The translations under genes were made by a program, and so were the position numbers. The notes under the pieces are model-generated. The model worked only from the letters and a program-made list of their open reading frames with translations. It was not told the DNA's origin and did not search any database. A stretch of DNA of 64,000 nt, from positions 2,418,001-2,482,000 of the forward strand of contig JAEVHH010000001.1 in the NCBI GenBank assembly GCA_017607445.1. Reading direction: 5' to 3'. Shown piece after piece: positions 44,225 to 56,080 of this stretch. Origin of the DNA: Histoplasma ohiense. Taxonomy: Eukaryota; Ascomycota; Eurotiomycetes; Onygenales; Ajellomycetaceae. Each line of letters begins with the position of its first letter. Position 1 is the first letter of the stretch.

Positions 44225-45889
44225 ATGGTGCGAGACCAAAAACTCGCGGAGACAACCGGACCGCCGCAATTCGCAAAGCCAATCCTCCAGTACACGAAAA
44301 CTCGCCAGGAGGCATTACGTATTCGACAGGCTTTGACCCTCTATGTGAAGACCCATATCGAATTTGCGGGCGACTCTCCAGGGTTTCACATCAGCCTCTG
44401 CGCTCCACATAATGCTACCAACGTGAAGCGAATTCCACCGGAATTGAACAATGGACTTCGCGCTCAGTATCTCAAGGCCTTGCAAGCTAACCTAACTGCG
44501 AAGAGAGAGTACAATGATGTGGTTCGGGAGATATTGTCTCACAAACAAGATATACACTCTTCTGCATCTGCTGGTGGTGGTGGTGGTGGTGGTGGTGCTG
44601 AGAGACTAGAGACAAAGGGCGCTGAATTGCAGACATACTTGGGACTTCTACGAAGCCGACGAGAACATGGGAAAATACAGATTTTTCAACACTACTTGGA
44701 AGAGCTGAACAAAATGGAAGCCGGGAAAGCTGGGTACCTTGAACTTGCCAAGGAGCAAGCGATATCTCGCCAGGCTGCTCAAAACTTGATAGCCCATTCT
44801 AACCCACCCTCGGGGAGTCCAGGTGGCAACAGATCAGATTCGGAAACCCTGCTTAACAACTTGGAAAAAGCGGTACTCCGTGCGAAGCATCAAGCGGATA
44901 TTGAGAAGAGGCTCCTTGAGAAGCTGAACAACCAACGCCCAGCGGATGGTGAGAAAGCAGTTCCGACAAGAAAAAAGCTAGGAGCGCTGAGACGTACGCA
45001 TGCGGAATTGGTACGTTGGGTAGAAGAGAAATTAGTTATCTCTTCGTCAATCGATGAGCAAGACCCTATTGAGGACCAAGCTGCGATTGATGCGTCAGAC
45101 GCCGAGAATGTTCATGTTTTGGAAGAGACTAAATCCATGATCCAACAGCAATACGCTTCCTACGTTAACGCTCGAAAATCCTTAATATCAGCTGTATCTA
45201 CAGCGTCTCAACATTTCCCGGCTGGGCTCCAAACACCACAACGCCGATGTCAGCCTCAGGGGAAACAACAGAGTGGATCCACTCCGGACCTTGCTTTACT
45301 GTTCCCATATGTATCGGAGCATTTGCTGCCCTTGTCAAAAGCCCAGAAAGCACCTTCTACGCAAAAGGCCTATTTATCTGCCCTTCTTGCTAAAGAGAAG
45401 TGGACTACGTGTCGGATGTTCGATCGTCTGCAGGAAGAAAGCCATCTGCTTCCGGAGTACCCCATTCTTGCGAGACAACCGCGATTTAGACATGCAGTTG
45501 CCGCGATAAACAGTCGCTCAACTTCTCTCGCCAGCCCAACAAGCCCAAGTGACACTTCGGAGATCGTCACCCGTGCAGAGGCCTGGTCATTTGCTGCCAG
45601 GGAAGCACGGGATGCTACGAATGGATATGTAGAAGATAGGGTGAATTTCGGGACAGAATTGGCACGAAAGGCAGAGGATATGTTGAAGGAAATGTATGAG
45701 ATCATGAACCAGGACTACGAGGAGGCAACGGCTGGTAAGGAGGAAAAGAAAGAGGATGATGGAGATATCTGGGCCTCGGAAAGCCGATTTTCTCGGGGTA
45801 GAGGAGGACGACATTGTCGATCGGAGAATATGCCAAAAGGCCCATGGTCAGGTTTGAATGGGAAAGTTGGAGTCATTGGCGATGGATGA
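44225..45889 (+). CDS. Conserved-looking coiled-coil protein of unknown function
   Basis: Single-exon frame of 554 aa starting MVRDQKLAE; an upstream non-ATG start would add only 10 residues. I do not recognise the family. Seen: an N-terminal helical domain (FAKPILQYTKTRQEALRIRQALTLYV), a run of eight Gly from a GGT repeat near 44573-44597, then long Glu/Lys/Arg/Leu-rich helices with coiled-coil character (RREHGKIQIFQHYLEELNK, LNNLEKAVLRAKHQADIEKRLLEKL). A second helical part follows (LFPYVSEHLLPLSKAQK, ARKAEDMLKEMYEIMNQDYEE), and the C-terminus is charged and Gly/Arg-containing. There is no signal peptide or membrane segment. The all-helical layout suggests a structural or complex subunit, for example of a spindle or kinetochore assembly, but that is a guess. 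Confidence 0.8.
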   Translation: MVRDQKLAETTGPPQFAKPILQYTKTRQEALRIRQALTLYVKTHIEFAGDSPGFHISLCAPHNATNVKRIPPELNNGLRAQYLKALQANLTAKREYNDVVREILSHKQDIHSSASAGGGGGGGGAERLETKGAELQTYLGLLRSRREHGKIQIFQHYLEELNKMEAGKAGYLELAKEQAISRQAAQNLIAHSNPPSGSPGGNRSDSETLLNNLEKAVLRAKHQADIEKRLLEKLNNQRPADGEKAVPTRKKLGALRRTHAELVRWVEEKLVISSSIDEQDPIEDQAAIDASDAENVHVLEETKSMIQQQYASYVNARKSLISAVSTASQHFPAGLQTPQRRCQPQGKQQSGSTPDLALLFPYVSEHLLPLSKAQKAPSTQKAYLSALLAKEKWTTCRMFDRLQEESHLLPEYPILARQPRFRHAVAAINSRSTSLASPTSPSDTSEIVTRAEAWSFAAREARDATNGYVEDRVNFGTELARKAEDMLKEMYEIMNQDYEEATAGKEEKKEDDGDIWASESRFSRGRGGRHCRSENMPKGPWSGLNGKVGVIGDG

Positions 45890-46452
45890 AGTGTGACGGG
45901 TGGGATACATAGAGATGATAATTTATGAATCACGAAAAATGATCGATAGCAATGAGCGCTGTGTCACGGAGAAATCTGGATCTAAGGTGTTTTTTCCATC
46001 GTTTTGGACATAGGTCCTGGATCCTAGCTTTTAAGCTATGTATTGAGGTAGATGTTCGAAATGGGAATATAATTCAATCAACAACTGCAATTTAACGTAA
46101 GAAATGACGATATAGCTAGCTGGAATCCGACCTGACACTCCGTTTTACTATGATCAATATGTATATGCATACGGAGTATATGTTTGACAATTCCAATTGT
46201 TCTTGGGCTACGCTGAGCTCCCCTCGGTGGAATCCAGTAATGAATGAGTCACGGCGCTAAAACTCCGCCCAAACAAAGACTTTCCCGCCAAAAAAAAAAA
46301 AAAGTTTTGATTTCCTCTCTTCAATTCCCTCTCCACTACGGAGTACACTCCCCTTAAAGCTCATTCAATTCTGCACTCCTTGCCTTACTTCTCTAGTTTA
46401 CTAACAAACCTTCCGCATTCTCAGTCCCCCTCCGCTACGCGCAGCGCTCTCA
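45890..46452. other. Upstream region of the arginine-specific CPSase gene
   Basis: About 0.56 kb. It contains a TGAGTCA site (46245-46251) and an A run near 46290-46302. No coding frame is seen. Confidence 0.5.
46245..46251 (+). promoter_or_regulatory. TGAGTCA, CPC1/CpcA (Gcn4-type) site
   Basis: TGAGTCA (TGACTCA on the other strand) is the consensus of the bZIP activator of cross-pathway amino-acid control. It lies about 200 nt upstream of the start codon of the arginine-pathway CPSase, a classical target of this control in Neurospora, Aspergillus and yeast. Motif and context agree, but binding is inferred. Confidence 0.6.
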
Positions 46453-49400
46453 ATGACGTTCCCAGCCCGATGCGGGCAGCGGACCGTCTCCTCCTTGCTC
46501 CGACAACGATGCTTGTCCTCTGAAGTCGTCCCGTCATCTCTCCGCACATTTTCCACCGCTCAGACTCTCCCTTCTTCAAAAAACCCCCTATATTCTCGGC
46601 CGTCCTCTTTGCAACAATCGCAACAGCTCCCGGCATGGCGAGGCTTCAAGAGGGCGTTTTCGAACTCGTTGAAGAAGCTGGCTGCGGTTACGGGCCAGGA
46701 AGCTCCGAGCGCAAAGGCTTATTTGGCAAGCGGAGCCATTCAGGGCTCGGGCCAACTCGTTGATGTGAAAAAAGTCCTGGTGATCGGAAGCGGTGGATTG
46801 AGTATTGGACAGGCAGGTGAATTTGACTATTCTGGTATGTACTTTTGTTTTTGATGTAGTGTGGAGCGCATCGGCCATGAATGCGTGTTCATCCAGTCAC
46901 CCCTCCACAGGATAATGTGTGCGCAAGACAATTGAGCTTTTCAATGGTTCTGGGAACGGATTTTATGGGCTGGATTCTGCGAATTCGATAGAGTTTGAGT
47001 GGGCATTGCAATATTGGGGGAGGATTGAGGTTTCAATTGACCCATGCAGCTAACAATTTTACTTTTCTATTATTGTCTTTGAACAGGCTCTCAAGCACTC
47101 AAAGCTCTCAAAGAGGCTGGTGTTGAATCCGTCCTGATTAACCCTAACATTGCCACAATTCAAACGGACCACAAGCTCGCGGATGAGGTGTACTATCTCC
47201 CGGTTACACCAGAATATGTTACCCACGTTATTGAAAGAGAGCAGCCAGACGGAATATTCTTGACTTTTGGAGGCCAAACCGCTCTTAATCTGGGCGTCCA
47301 GATGAACCGCATGGGTGTCTTTGATCGTTATGGAGTCAAAGTCCTAGGAACCAGCATTCGGACTCTGGAAGTCAGCGAAGACCGTGACCTTTTCGCCAAG
47401 GCATTGAACGAAATTAACATCCCAATTGCGGAATCAGTTGCTGTCAACAGCGTTGATGAAGCATTGGAGGCTGCTGAGAAGATCGGCTATCCCATTATCG
47501 TTCGGTCAGCGTATGCTCTTGGTGGACTTGGATCAGGTTTTGCGAATAATGCTGAAGAGCTCAAGAACCTGTCATCCCGCTCGTTGACTTTGGCACCACA
47601 GATTCTGGTAGAAAAGTCTCTCAAGGGCTGGAAGGAAGTTGAGTATGAGGTAGTCCGTGATGCTGCCAATAACTGCATCACGGTTTGTAATATGGAGAAC
47701 TTTGACCCTCTGGGAATCCATACTGGAGACAGTATCGTTGTTGCACCCAGCCAAACTCTTTCCGATGAAGAGTACCACATGCTCCGGACAGCTGCCATTA
47801 AGATCGTTCGTCACCTGGGAGTTGTTGGGGAGTGCAATGTCCAGTATGCGCTTCAGCCTGATGGACTTGATTATAGAGTCATTGAGGTCAACGCCCGTCT
47901 ATCCCGGTCCTCAGCTCTGGCTTCTAAGGCAACTGGATATCCTCTCGCTTATACGGCAGCCAAAATTGGACTTGGTCATACACTACCTGAACTTCCTAAT
48001 GCGGTGACAAAGACTACGACCGCCAATTTCGAACCTAGTTTGGATTACATTGTAACTAAGATCCCCAGATGGGATCTGAGTAAATTCCAACATGTGAAGC
48101 GCGACATTGGCAGCTCCATGAAATCCGTTGGAGAAGTCATGGCAATTGGTCGTACCTTTGAGGAATCCTTCCAGAAGGCTATCCGCCAAATTGACCCCAA
48201 GTATGTTGGCTTCCAGGGCGACAAGTTCGAAGATCTCGATGATGTCCTCAAGAGCCCTACTGATCGTCGATGGCTTGCTGTCGGACAGGCGATGCTTCAT
48301 GAGAATTATTCTGTTGACAAGGTGCACGAACTGACCAAAATCGATAAGTGGTTCTTATACAAGCTGCAAAATATCGTCTCTCTACAAAACACGCTTAAGG
48401 AAATTGGCAGTTTGTTTGGAATCCAGAAGGATATGATGCTTAAGGCGAAGAAGATGGGCTTCTCTGATAAGCAAATCGCCTTGTGTGTCGGCTCTACTGA
48501 GGATGATGTTCGTGCAAGGAGAAAAAGCTTCGGTATCAGGCCCTGGGTTAAAAAGATTGACACCCTTGCAGCTGAGTTCCCAGCCGATACCAACTATCTT
48601 TACACCACCTACAATGCCACATCGCATGATGTTACTTTCGATGATCATGGAACCATAATCTTGGGAAGTGGTGTGTACCGTATTGGAAGCTCCGTGGAAT
48701 TCGATTGGTGCGCGGTTAATGCAGCCCTTTCCTTGAGAAACATGGGCAAAAAGACTGTTATGATCAATGTACGTACAATAATTTCCAACCTCCCCCCAAT
48801 GAAACCCTTCCCCTCAAACCATCCCAACCCCTTGGCCACGCTATCCCTCACCAATCCCATCCCGTCTTGACGCTCTCTTCTGGCTCATTATCGTCTTCCT
48901 TCTCGTGGAGACTATTTAATCACTATGACGCCTTTCGTATTTTCTGCGGGAACCATTTTCCAGCTCGTTATGCCGGTTGCCTGGAAAGGCCAGAGTGATG
49001 CCTCTACAACCCGGAGTACCATAAAATATATGTTTAAAGAATCCTATCAAAAAAAAAAAAAATGCTAACAATTATTAAACAAGTTCAACCCGGAAACATA
49101 TTCCACTGATTTCGACACTGCTGATAAACTCTACTTCGAAGAACTCAGCTACGAGCGTGTCATGGACATTTATGAGCTCGAAAACGCTAGTGGAGTCGTT
49201 GTATCAGTCGGCGGTCAATTACCTCAGAACATTGCCCTGCGACTCCAGGAAACTGGCGGTGCTAAGGTCCTTGGTACAGACCCCAAGGATATCGACAAGG
49301 CTGAAGATCGTCACAAGTTCTCCCAGATCCTCGACAGCATCGGCGTGGACCAGCCAGCGTGGAAAGAGCTAAGCTCAGTTGCTGAAGCTGAGGCTTTTGC

Positions 49401-50671
49401 TGACTCTGTTGGCTACCCTGTACTCGTCCGTCCTAGTTATGTCCTCTCTGGAGCTGCAATGAGCGTCATCCACAGTCGTGATGAGCTGAAAGACAAGCTT
49501 ATCTCTGCCAGCGCAGTCTCTCCAGACCATCCTGTTGTTATCACCAAATTCATTGAGGGCGCACAAGAAATCGACGTTGACGCAGTCGCATCTGCTGGCA
49601 AGCTTATCGTTCACGCTGTAAGTGAACACGTGGAAGCTGCAGGGGTTCACTCTGGCGATGCGACTTTGGTCCTCCCTCCTGTGAACCTCGAAGCACCCAT
49701 AATGGCCCGTTTAAAAGAAATCGCAGAGAAAGTTGCGAAAGCCTGGAGTATTACCGGCCCCTTCAACATGCAGATTATCAAAGCTGAAAATCCGGAGGGT
49801 GGTGAGCCACTTCTCAAGGTTATCGAATGCAATCTCCGTGCTTCGCGGTCTTTCCCTTTCGTCAGCAAGGTTTTGGGCACCAACTTTATCGACGTTGCAA
49901 CGAAGGCGCTCGTCGGCAGAGACATTCCAGAACCCACAGATCTTATGGAAGTCAAGCGTGATTATCTCGCTACCAAGGTCCCCCAATTCAGTTGGACACG
50001 TCTAGCTGGTGCTGATCCATACCTTGGAGTTGAGATGGCTAGTACAGGTGAAATCGCCTGTTTCGGCAAAGATCTGGTCGAGGCCTACTGGGCCTCGTTA
50101 CAATCCACAATGAACTTCCGCATGCCTGAACCAGGTGAGGGCCTCCTATTCGGTGGTGACTCAGAAATGACAGAACTACCGAAGATTGTCGATTACTTGA
50201 GTCCTCTGGGATACAAGTTGTTCGCAGCCAGCTCAGATGTCAAGGAACACCTAGAATCCGCTACGAAGGGTGACATTAAGATTGAAGTCATTGAGTTCCC
50301 TAAAAAAGACAAACGGGCCCTGCGAGAAGTGTTCAAGAAGTACGATATCAGAGGCGTGTTCAACATTGCTAAGAGCCGCGGAAAGACTCTGCTTGATGAG
50401 GACTATGTTATGCGACGAAATGCTGTCGATTTCGGCGTGACCCTTTTCATGGAGCCAAAGGTATGTTAAACAACAGTTGACATATAAATTCTCTACATGT
50501 TTGGAGCTTTCTTTTTATTTTTCTTTATTTGAAATGTTTTCACTGACCCAAATTACCATACAGACTGCCCTTCTCTTCGCACAATGCATGAGTGAAAAGC
50601 TTCCACGAAAAGAAGGAATCCCGTCCGAAGTGCGGAGCTGGTCTAACTTTGTCGGCGGCAAGCTCTTGTAA
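46453..50671 (+). CDS. CPA2: Carbamoyl-phosphate synthase, arginine-specific large subunit (mitochondrial)
   Basis: Makes carbamoyl phosphate from bicarbonate, 2 ATP and glutamine-derived ammonia for arginine synthesis, paired with the small glutaminase subunit encoded elsewhere. Exons: 46453-46834, 47087-48768, 49084-50460, 50564-50671, giving 1182 aa. The first 90 residues are Ser/Arg-rich without a conserved fold, as in a mitochondrial presequence. Two homologous ATP-grasp halves follow: [29 protein letters not shown] and VIEVNARLSRSSALASKATGYPLA in the first, EFDWCAVNAALSLR and VIECNLRASRSFPFVSKVLGTNF in the second, then the C-terminal allosteric (MGS-like) domain. There is no fused glutaminase or aspartate transcarbamylase, so this is not the pyrimidine enzyme (URA2 type). 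Start chosen as the first ATG giving the presequence. Confidence 0.96.
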
Positions 50672-51670
50672 ATCACACTACTTTGAACTCTTTCACTTTA
50701 TTTCGTTCACTTAAAATTCCTAAAATTCCGCACGCGGACTGAATCTAACCATGCTTGCCTCTGGAGATTTCCCTTTTCTGAAACTCCACCTTCCCCTTCA
50801 CTCGATCTTGTTCTCATATGACATAGAAAAACCTGATTTCACAGCCTTTTTACCTTTTTCCTTTTTCCTTTTTTCCTTTTCCTTTTCCTTTTTCTTTTTT
50901 TTTTTGGTTTTTGCCTTGCCTCTTTTTTTTTTTTTTTCAAATTTATTGTTTTCGGAGTGTTGCGTTGTCGTGATACAGCACAGCTTGAGTATCTGATGCT
51001 ACATTGATCGATTTATTTTTGTTTTGCCATCGCCTGCGTGTTTCAGTGCCATTATCATGGGTTAACTATTCCATGCCCGTTTACCAGTCAACGGTGGAGC
51101 CACCCTGTTTTGCAAGGCACAGCATCAGTCTGTATTTCTTTAATTTGTTTTTTTCATTTTCCTATGAACAGTTTTATTGCTAGATTCGCATAGACAAAAG
51201 TTCCATTGCGAATCCCCTAGATTACATGCACGCTTGAAGTGAATTCCCACTATCTCAGTTGAAAGCAATGTAGGTTCATTTGGTGCGTGGCGGGTGGTCT
51301 GCAGCCAATCTTGATTATCGAAGAACCATCCAATCTAATGCTTCCTCGTAGTTAAAAAGGAGACAAGAGTACGTAGATGGGCAGGAAAGTTCACTTGAAT
51401 ACTATCCTCCCTTCCTTTGATGAATATATTGAGCTTATAATTTGTTTCAAGCAGGGTCAAATAAGGTTGACAGTTAGCGCCTCATTAACGCCATATCCTT
51501 AAGCGCCATCGCCAAACGCGGGTAAGCGAAGCTTGCCAACATCCTTTGTAGCAGCAACCTTGGAATCATAGAGGGGCGTGACTACTAAGGGAAGAAAAGG
51601 GAGGAAGCGTGGACGAAAGAAATGAAGGCAGGTAATAGGAGACAACCCGTTGCCATTTCACAAGCCCAGC
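50672..51670. other. CPA2 3' region and SET-MYND upstream region
   Basis: About 1 kb. The left third is a long pyrimidine tract (50845-50938). No gene is seen; open frames are short and low in complexity. Confidence 0.5.
50845..50938 (+). repeat. Pyrimidine-rich low-complexity tract
   Basis: Mostly CCTTTTT-type repeats and T runs, with few purines. It lies just downstream of CPA2 and may belong to the 3' UTR or terminator region. Confidence 0.7.
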
Positions 51671-53388
51671 ATGGTCAGCACAGGTAGAATTGCCTGCAAG
51701 GAGCCCCGAGCAGAGTCCAGACAAACTCCAGACAAGGGGCTAGGGCTATTCGCAACATCCCAGATACGGCTCAGGGACAACATCTTCGCAATTATCGCCA
51801 ACTTCGCCACTGTCTTGGATACTGCGAGGCTGCATGATACGTGCTCAAATTGCTTCGTCACGGTAGGTGACGAGTTAAATCCTGACTTGTCATTGAAAGC
51901 GTGTGCTGGCTGTCATGTTGTTAAGTATTGCGGTAGGGTAAGTTTCGGTGAGTCCATTTCTATTTGCTTTCCTTTGTAAAGTGTTTGTCCTGTTCAAGTG
52001 TTAATACCGCTTCCGCATGTCTATTCTTTTTTTAGAAATGTCAAATCGAAAGCTGGGCTGCATCGCACAAGAAAGAATGCAAGATATATAAACAGTGTCA
52101 GCCAAGGATTCTTCCAATGAATGCAAGGGCTATTCTTAGAATAATTTCTCAGCCGGACAATAAGGTTTTGAAAGAAATATATGATACCCATCATGCAGTG
52201 TTTCGAACGCTTGGACACCACTTTTCCAAGATGGACGAGAGGGGTGGCGAGCAGGCCCATAGGATTACTGTTAGCGCAGAAGCATTGAAGGCAATTTCTA
52301 ACACGGAGGTTGAATTATCCACCCTTGTGGTCTATTTTGCAAAGGTAGAGTCATGCTTCCTTGCTTCCTTTCACCAGAGGTTCTAGAATGGTTAACAAGA
52401 AGTATAGCTGGAAACCAATGCTTTTACCTTAACAAACCAATATTTTGATCGAATAGGATTGTGCTTGCTTCCATTTGCGGCATACATCAATCACAGTTGC
52501 GAGCCAAACGCGTATATTGGATTCGACGGACAAGTGATGTATTTGAAGGCGTTGCAGGATATTGCTCCAGATGAGGAAATATTCATCTCCTATGCCGATA
52601 ATACCGAGCCGCTCAAAACACGCCAAACTGAACTCCAACTACGGTATTTCTTCGAGTGCAAGTGTCCTAAATGTCTAAAAGGAACTTCAGCGCGTGAAGA
52701 CCAGTTTCTCACACCAGGGGGACCTTCTTGTCCCTCCCAAGAGAGGGAGGCACGTGAACTTCTCGCAAAGAGTAAGACACAGGGCGAAACAGTGAGAACC
52801 TCAGTTCAAAGAATAGAAGAAGCATTTGGCCTGTTGCACGCTACTAAATGTTGGCCTGTAACTCGCCAACCCTTCCCGCAACTTCTTGATGCATTTATCG
52901 TGAATCTACTGGAGGCTAATTGCTACAAATCCGCGTTCCTGGCCGCTGTTATCCGGTATCTCCATATCGACCCCGTCTTATATCCTAGCCAACTGCACCC
53001 TATCCGCAAGCGGAATACATGGGCCCTCGCAAAGCTTCTCCGGTGCATCAATCAATCCCAAGATCGCGATGCAAGCCCTCCAACTCCGCATCTTGACCAG
53101 CTCCAGCCCGACTTTGCATGGATTTGGTACGCGTTGCTCCATGAACTTGTGGAGACATACGACGATACACAAGGTCTTCAGCTTTTGCTGAACGCAGAGT
53201 ATCAAGGGATTTGCGACGACATGATGCACCATGGGGTCGACTTTAACACAGCGGACGGACGCCGAAAAAACAAGATGGCAATTACGAGCGCATTGCAAAA
53301 CTTGAGACGAGTGGCGGACGAGGAGCTGCCAAGGTTAAATAACAATGGTTGGAAAGTAATTGGAACTTATTTAAGTGATGCAGAATAA
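51671..53388 (+). CDS. SET-MYND (SMYD/SET5-6-like) lysine methyltransferase
   Basis: Predicted protein-lysine methyltransferase using SAM. Exons: 51671-51937, 52036-52344, 52408-53388, giving 518 aa. The N-terminal half of SET has GKG-like DKGLGLFATSQI, and the MYND zinc finger is inserted as usual in this family: Cys 58, 61, 78, 81, 87, 91, His 100, Cys 104 (CSNC, CAGC, YCGRKC, HKKEC). The second half of SET has INHSCEPNA (about 219-227) and EEIFISYADN, then the post-SET motif CKCPKC. The third exon begins upstream at 52408: the frame LETNAFTLTNQYFDRIGLCLLPFAAY reads straight into NHSC, so a later acceptor is unlikely. A long helical C-terminal region resembles SMYD C-terminal repeats. The exact substrate cannot be told. 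Confidence 0.9.
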
Positions 53389-53897
53389 TTATCTTCTCTA
53401 AAAAAACAAAGATACCCAATCTCAATAACCTATATTCCTGTAATCGTCTCACGTTGATCTTAAAATTAATAGTTAATTGGGATTAAAAACATGCTTCGCT
53501 ATGCAAAAGAATCAGCTTAAAGAAAACAGGCTTAAAGAAAACCGCACTAAAAATAGAGGAAGGGCGAAAAATCCGGCACAAACAATTTCTAAAGAAAAGC
53601 AATTAAAAAGGACTTAAGCCATAGAAAACAGAACAAGAAGAAAAAGAGAGAAAAATGAAAGGAAATCATGGGTCGAGTGATCCCAAGCAATTATAGGGAC
53701 CCCAGTCCAAGTGGTTTAACCGTCCTCTTCTCTTGAAACTGCGAAATCTGGAGCCAGACAAATACCGTGTGGACCAAGTGTGCCCATCCAAATCCAGAAA
53801 TCCGTTTGGGTCTAACAAATTTAACAGCGATAAAAAATAAAATTAAAGAAACCTTTGTCCGTGATCGATTCTCGAGCTTCAAATGCAGTATATTATG
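53389..53897. other. Convergent spacer between SET-MYND and SPT2
   Basis: About 0.5 kb, A-rich on the plus strand, holding the two 3' ends. No gene is seen. Confidence 0.4.
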
Positions 53898-54991
53898 TTA
53901 GCGCCGAAACTTCTTAGAAAGAGCATCAGGCTTTTTCTTCCGTTCCATTTTCTCTCTCTTGGCCGCCAATTCGGCCAGCCGCTCTTTCTCGTCCTCAAGT
54001 TTGGCTGCTCTGAGGGCACGTTGTTCTTCCTCTTCAACGTCCATCAAGCCAGCTTCCATGTCCGCTGATTCGTCGGAATAATAGCCTCCATCATCGTCAT
54101 CATCGCAAAAGTCACCTTCATCTTCTTCGTCCGTAGCCAAGTATTCATCGCGTATGGGTGCACGAGAAATCTTCTTCATACTCCGACCATGGCTAGATGC
54201 ATGACGGCTGGGGAGGCCTGCCGTGCCTTTGTACGCCGAAGCAGAGGGGGTAGAAGGCGGTCGGGCAGTTCCTTTATATTCAGATTCTCCGCGGCTCTTC
54301 AACAAAGCAGCCCTTCCCGCATTTGATTTGGTTATCTGCTGTCCATTAGCATTGGGTGCCTTGGTTGGTGTAGTCGTTCCGCCCTTTTTATTCTTTTCCT
54401 CCTCAGGGCCTTTTCCCTTCGCTTCCATTGCCTTTCGTTTCTGCTGAAGTTGTTTTTCTTTAGCTATAGAGTGGTGTTTAATCATTCCAAGCTGCATAGG
54501 AGCTTTCTCTTGGAGGGCTTTGGCTCGAAGCATCATCTCTGCGTAAGATCCCTTAGGTGGTGGCTTGGTTGGGGAAAGGGCAGATGGCGGCTTTGTGGTT
54601 ATGTTTGGGGCACCTGACCTTGGAGCAGAGCGAAGTTTAGTATCCAAGGACTGAGTTGGAGTCGATTTCCGAGGAGTTGATCTTTGGGGCGACGAAGACC
54701 TCGAGACTTTAAAAGGATGGTCCTTCGGACGAACATCGTACTCGGCTCTCCGCTTTTGTCCAAGGGTAGTGCGCGAGTCAGCCTGCGCCTTCGAGGATGG
54801 AGTGGAACTGGGTTTGGAAATCGAAGAAGTAGAGCGCGGCGCAGGATTCCGGGTTGCAGGAGTGGAGATGGAAGTAATGTCGCCTGTCTCGATTGACGAG
54901 AGTACGGAGTTAAGGAACTGGAAAGGATATATGTTAGTTAACTGTTCTCTTGACGATACGTAAGGTTATGAATATAGACACTAACGCTCAT
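53898..54991 (-). CDS. SPT2: SPT2 chromatin protein (histone H3-H4 chaperone family)
   Basis: SPT2 proteins bind H3-H4 and limit histone loss during transcription. Exons on the minus strand: 54991-54986 and 54917-53898, giving 341 aa. The first coding exon is only six nucleotides (Met-Ser) before a GTTAGT donor; after the CCAG acceptor the frame reads FLNSVLSSIETGD, the usual start of fungal SPT2. A long basic, Ser/Pro/Thr/Lys-rich middle follows. The C-terminal SPT2 domain is recognisable by an acidic block (EEDEGDFCDDDDDGGYYSDESADMEA) and a highly charged helix (ALRAAKLEDEKERLAELAAKREKMERKKK) with a basic end. It is divergent from RPP2 (start codons 663 nt apart), so the two may share promoter elements. 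Confidence 0.88.
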
Positions 54992-55654
54992 GGTGGCTAG
55001 ATATATATTGGGACTTTAACCAGAAACCGTCATGTAGGAGAGATGCTCATCGATAACTAGGAAGTTGGAGGGGTTCATGATGTTAATATCTTCAGACAAA
55101 ACATGCTGACCGACTCGGAAGCAATCTGCTGGTAGGCTGAAATAACCTTATTCAAGAAACCAAAAGTGCTAATATTAAGCTAGAAAGGAAAGAATGCCTT
55201 CACAGAAGACGGTAGGCCGCTGTATTCACCGTCGGACGTAGACCGAAAACAAAAGCCAAAATACAAGTGCTCATCGATTGGGCAAAATATCGAGCTAGGA
55301 TGGCGGTCACGTGTTATGCTTGAGGCCATGTTTAATGACACACACTGCTGATAATAGTACCACGCACCGGCTGCTGACTAAACGCACTTTCGCTTGCCGC
55401 GAAACAAATTTTGAGCTTCAACAAGCAGAAAAGGATTCAACCCTGATTTTTTCCGTATCCAACCACTATTGTCAAACTCTCCTCGAACTCGACGTCTCAG
55501 TCTCCGCCCAACTCGCGGTTAAATCGATTGATTCTCCTGTTCGGAAACTCTCAAAAGTACGTATTATGTCCGCAAGTCTGTGTTTTGCTTTTGGACCTCT
55601 CTGGAAACTAATCCTCGTGGTCCCTTCGCTGGGTAGAGAAACACATTTTCAAAA
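54992..55654. other. Divergent promoter region of SPT2 and RPP2
   Basis: About 0.66 kb. A 115-codon frame at 55311-55658 overlaps the RPP2 start in another frame and has no conserved features. A GTACGT near 55557 followed by an AG near 55635 could bound a 5'-UTR intron of RPP2, but this cannot be settled from sequence alone. Confidence 0.4.
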
Positions 55655-56080
55655 ATGAAGCACATCGCAGCTTACCTCCTCCTCGGGCTAGGTGGAAACA
55701 CCTCCCCCTCCGCTAGTGATATCAAGAGCGTTCTCAGTTCAGTCGGAATCGATGCTGACTCTGAGCGTCTCGAGAAGCTCCTTGCTGAGCTTGAAGGGAA
55801 AAATATTACCGAGGTCCGTTTATATTAGCCTAGCAATACATTTCCGTTGACACCTCTACTGCTGGATGAAATTACTGATACCAACTTGTTTCTCATCATT
55901 TAGTTAATCGCTGAGGGCACCACCAAGCTCGCCTCAGTCCCATCTGGTGGTGCTGCATCTGCCCCTGCTGCAGGCGGCGCCGCTGCTGGTGGTGCGGCTG
56001 CTGCCGCTGAGAAAGCCGAGGAGAAGGAGGAGGAGAAGGAGGAGTCTGATGAGGACATGGGCTTCGGTCTCTTCGACTAA
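55655..56080 (+). CDS. RPP2: 60S acidic ribosomal protein P2
   Basis: Stalk protein of the cytosolic large subunit that recruits translation factors. Exons: 55655-55813 and 55904-56080, giving 111 aa. The N-terminal helical dimerisation domain (MKHIAAYLLLGLGGN, SVLSSVGIDADSERLEKLLAELEGK) is followed by an Ala/Gly hinge, an acidic run and the invariant C-terminal SDEDMGFGLFD. The MKHIAAYLLL start marks it as P2 rather than P1. The intron donor is GTCCGT, an uncommon but tolerated form. It lies beside RPS15 in the same orientation. Confidence 0.96.

Noticed and set aside
52451..52458. Acceptor AATAG at 52456 for SET-MYND exon 3
   Set aside because: It puts the downstream NHSC motif out of frame. 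The acceptor at 52407 keeps an uninterrupted conserved frame.
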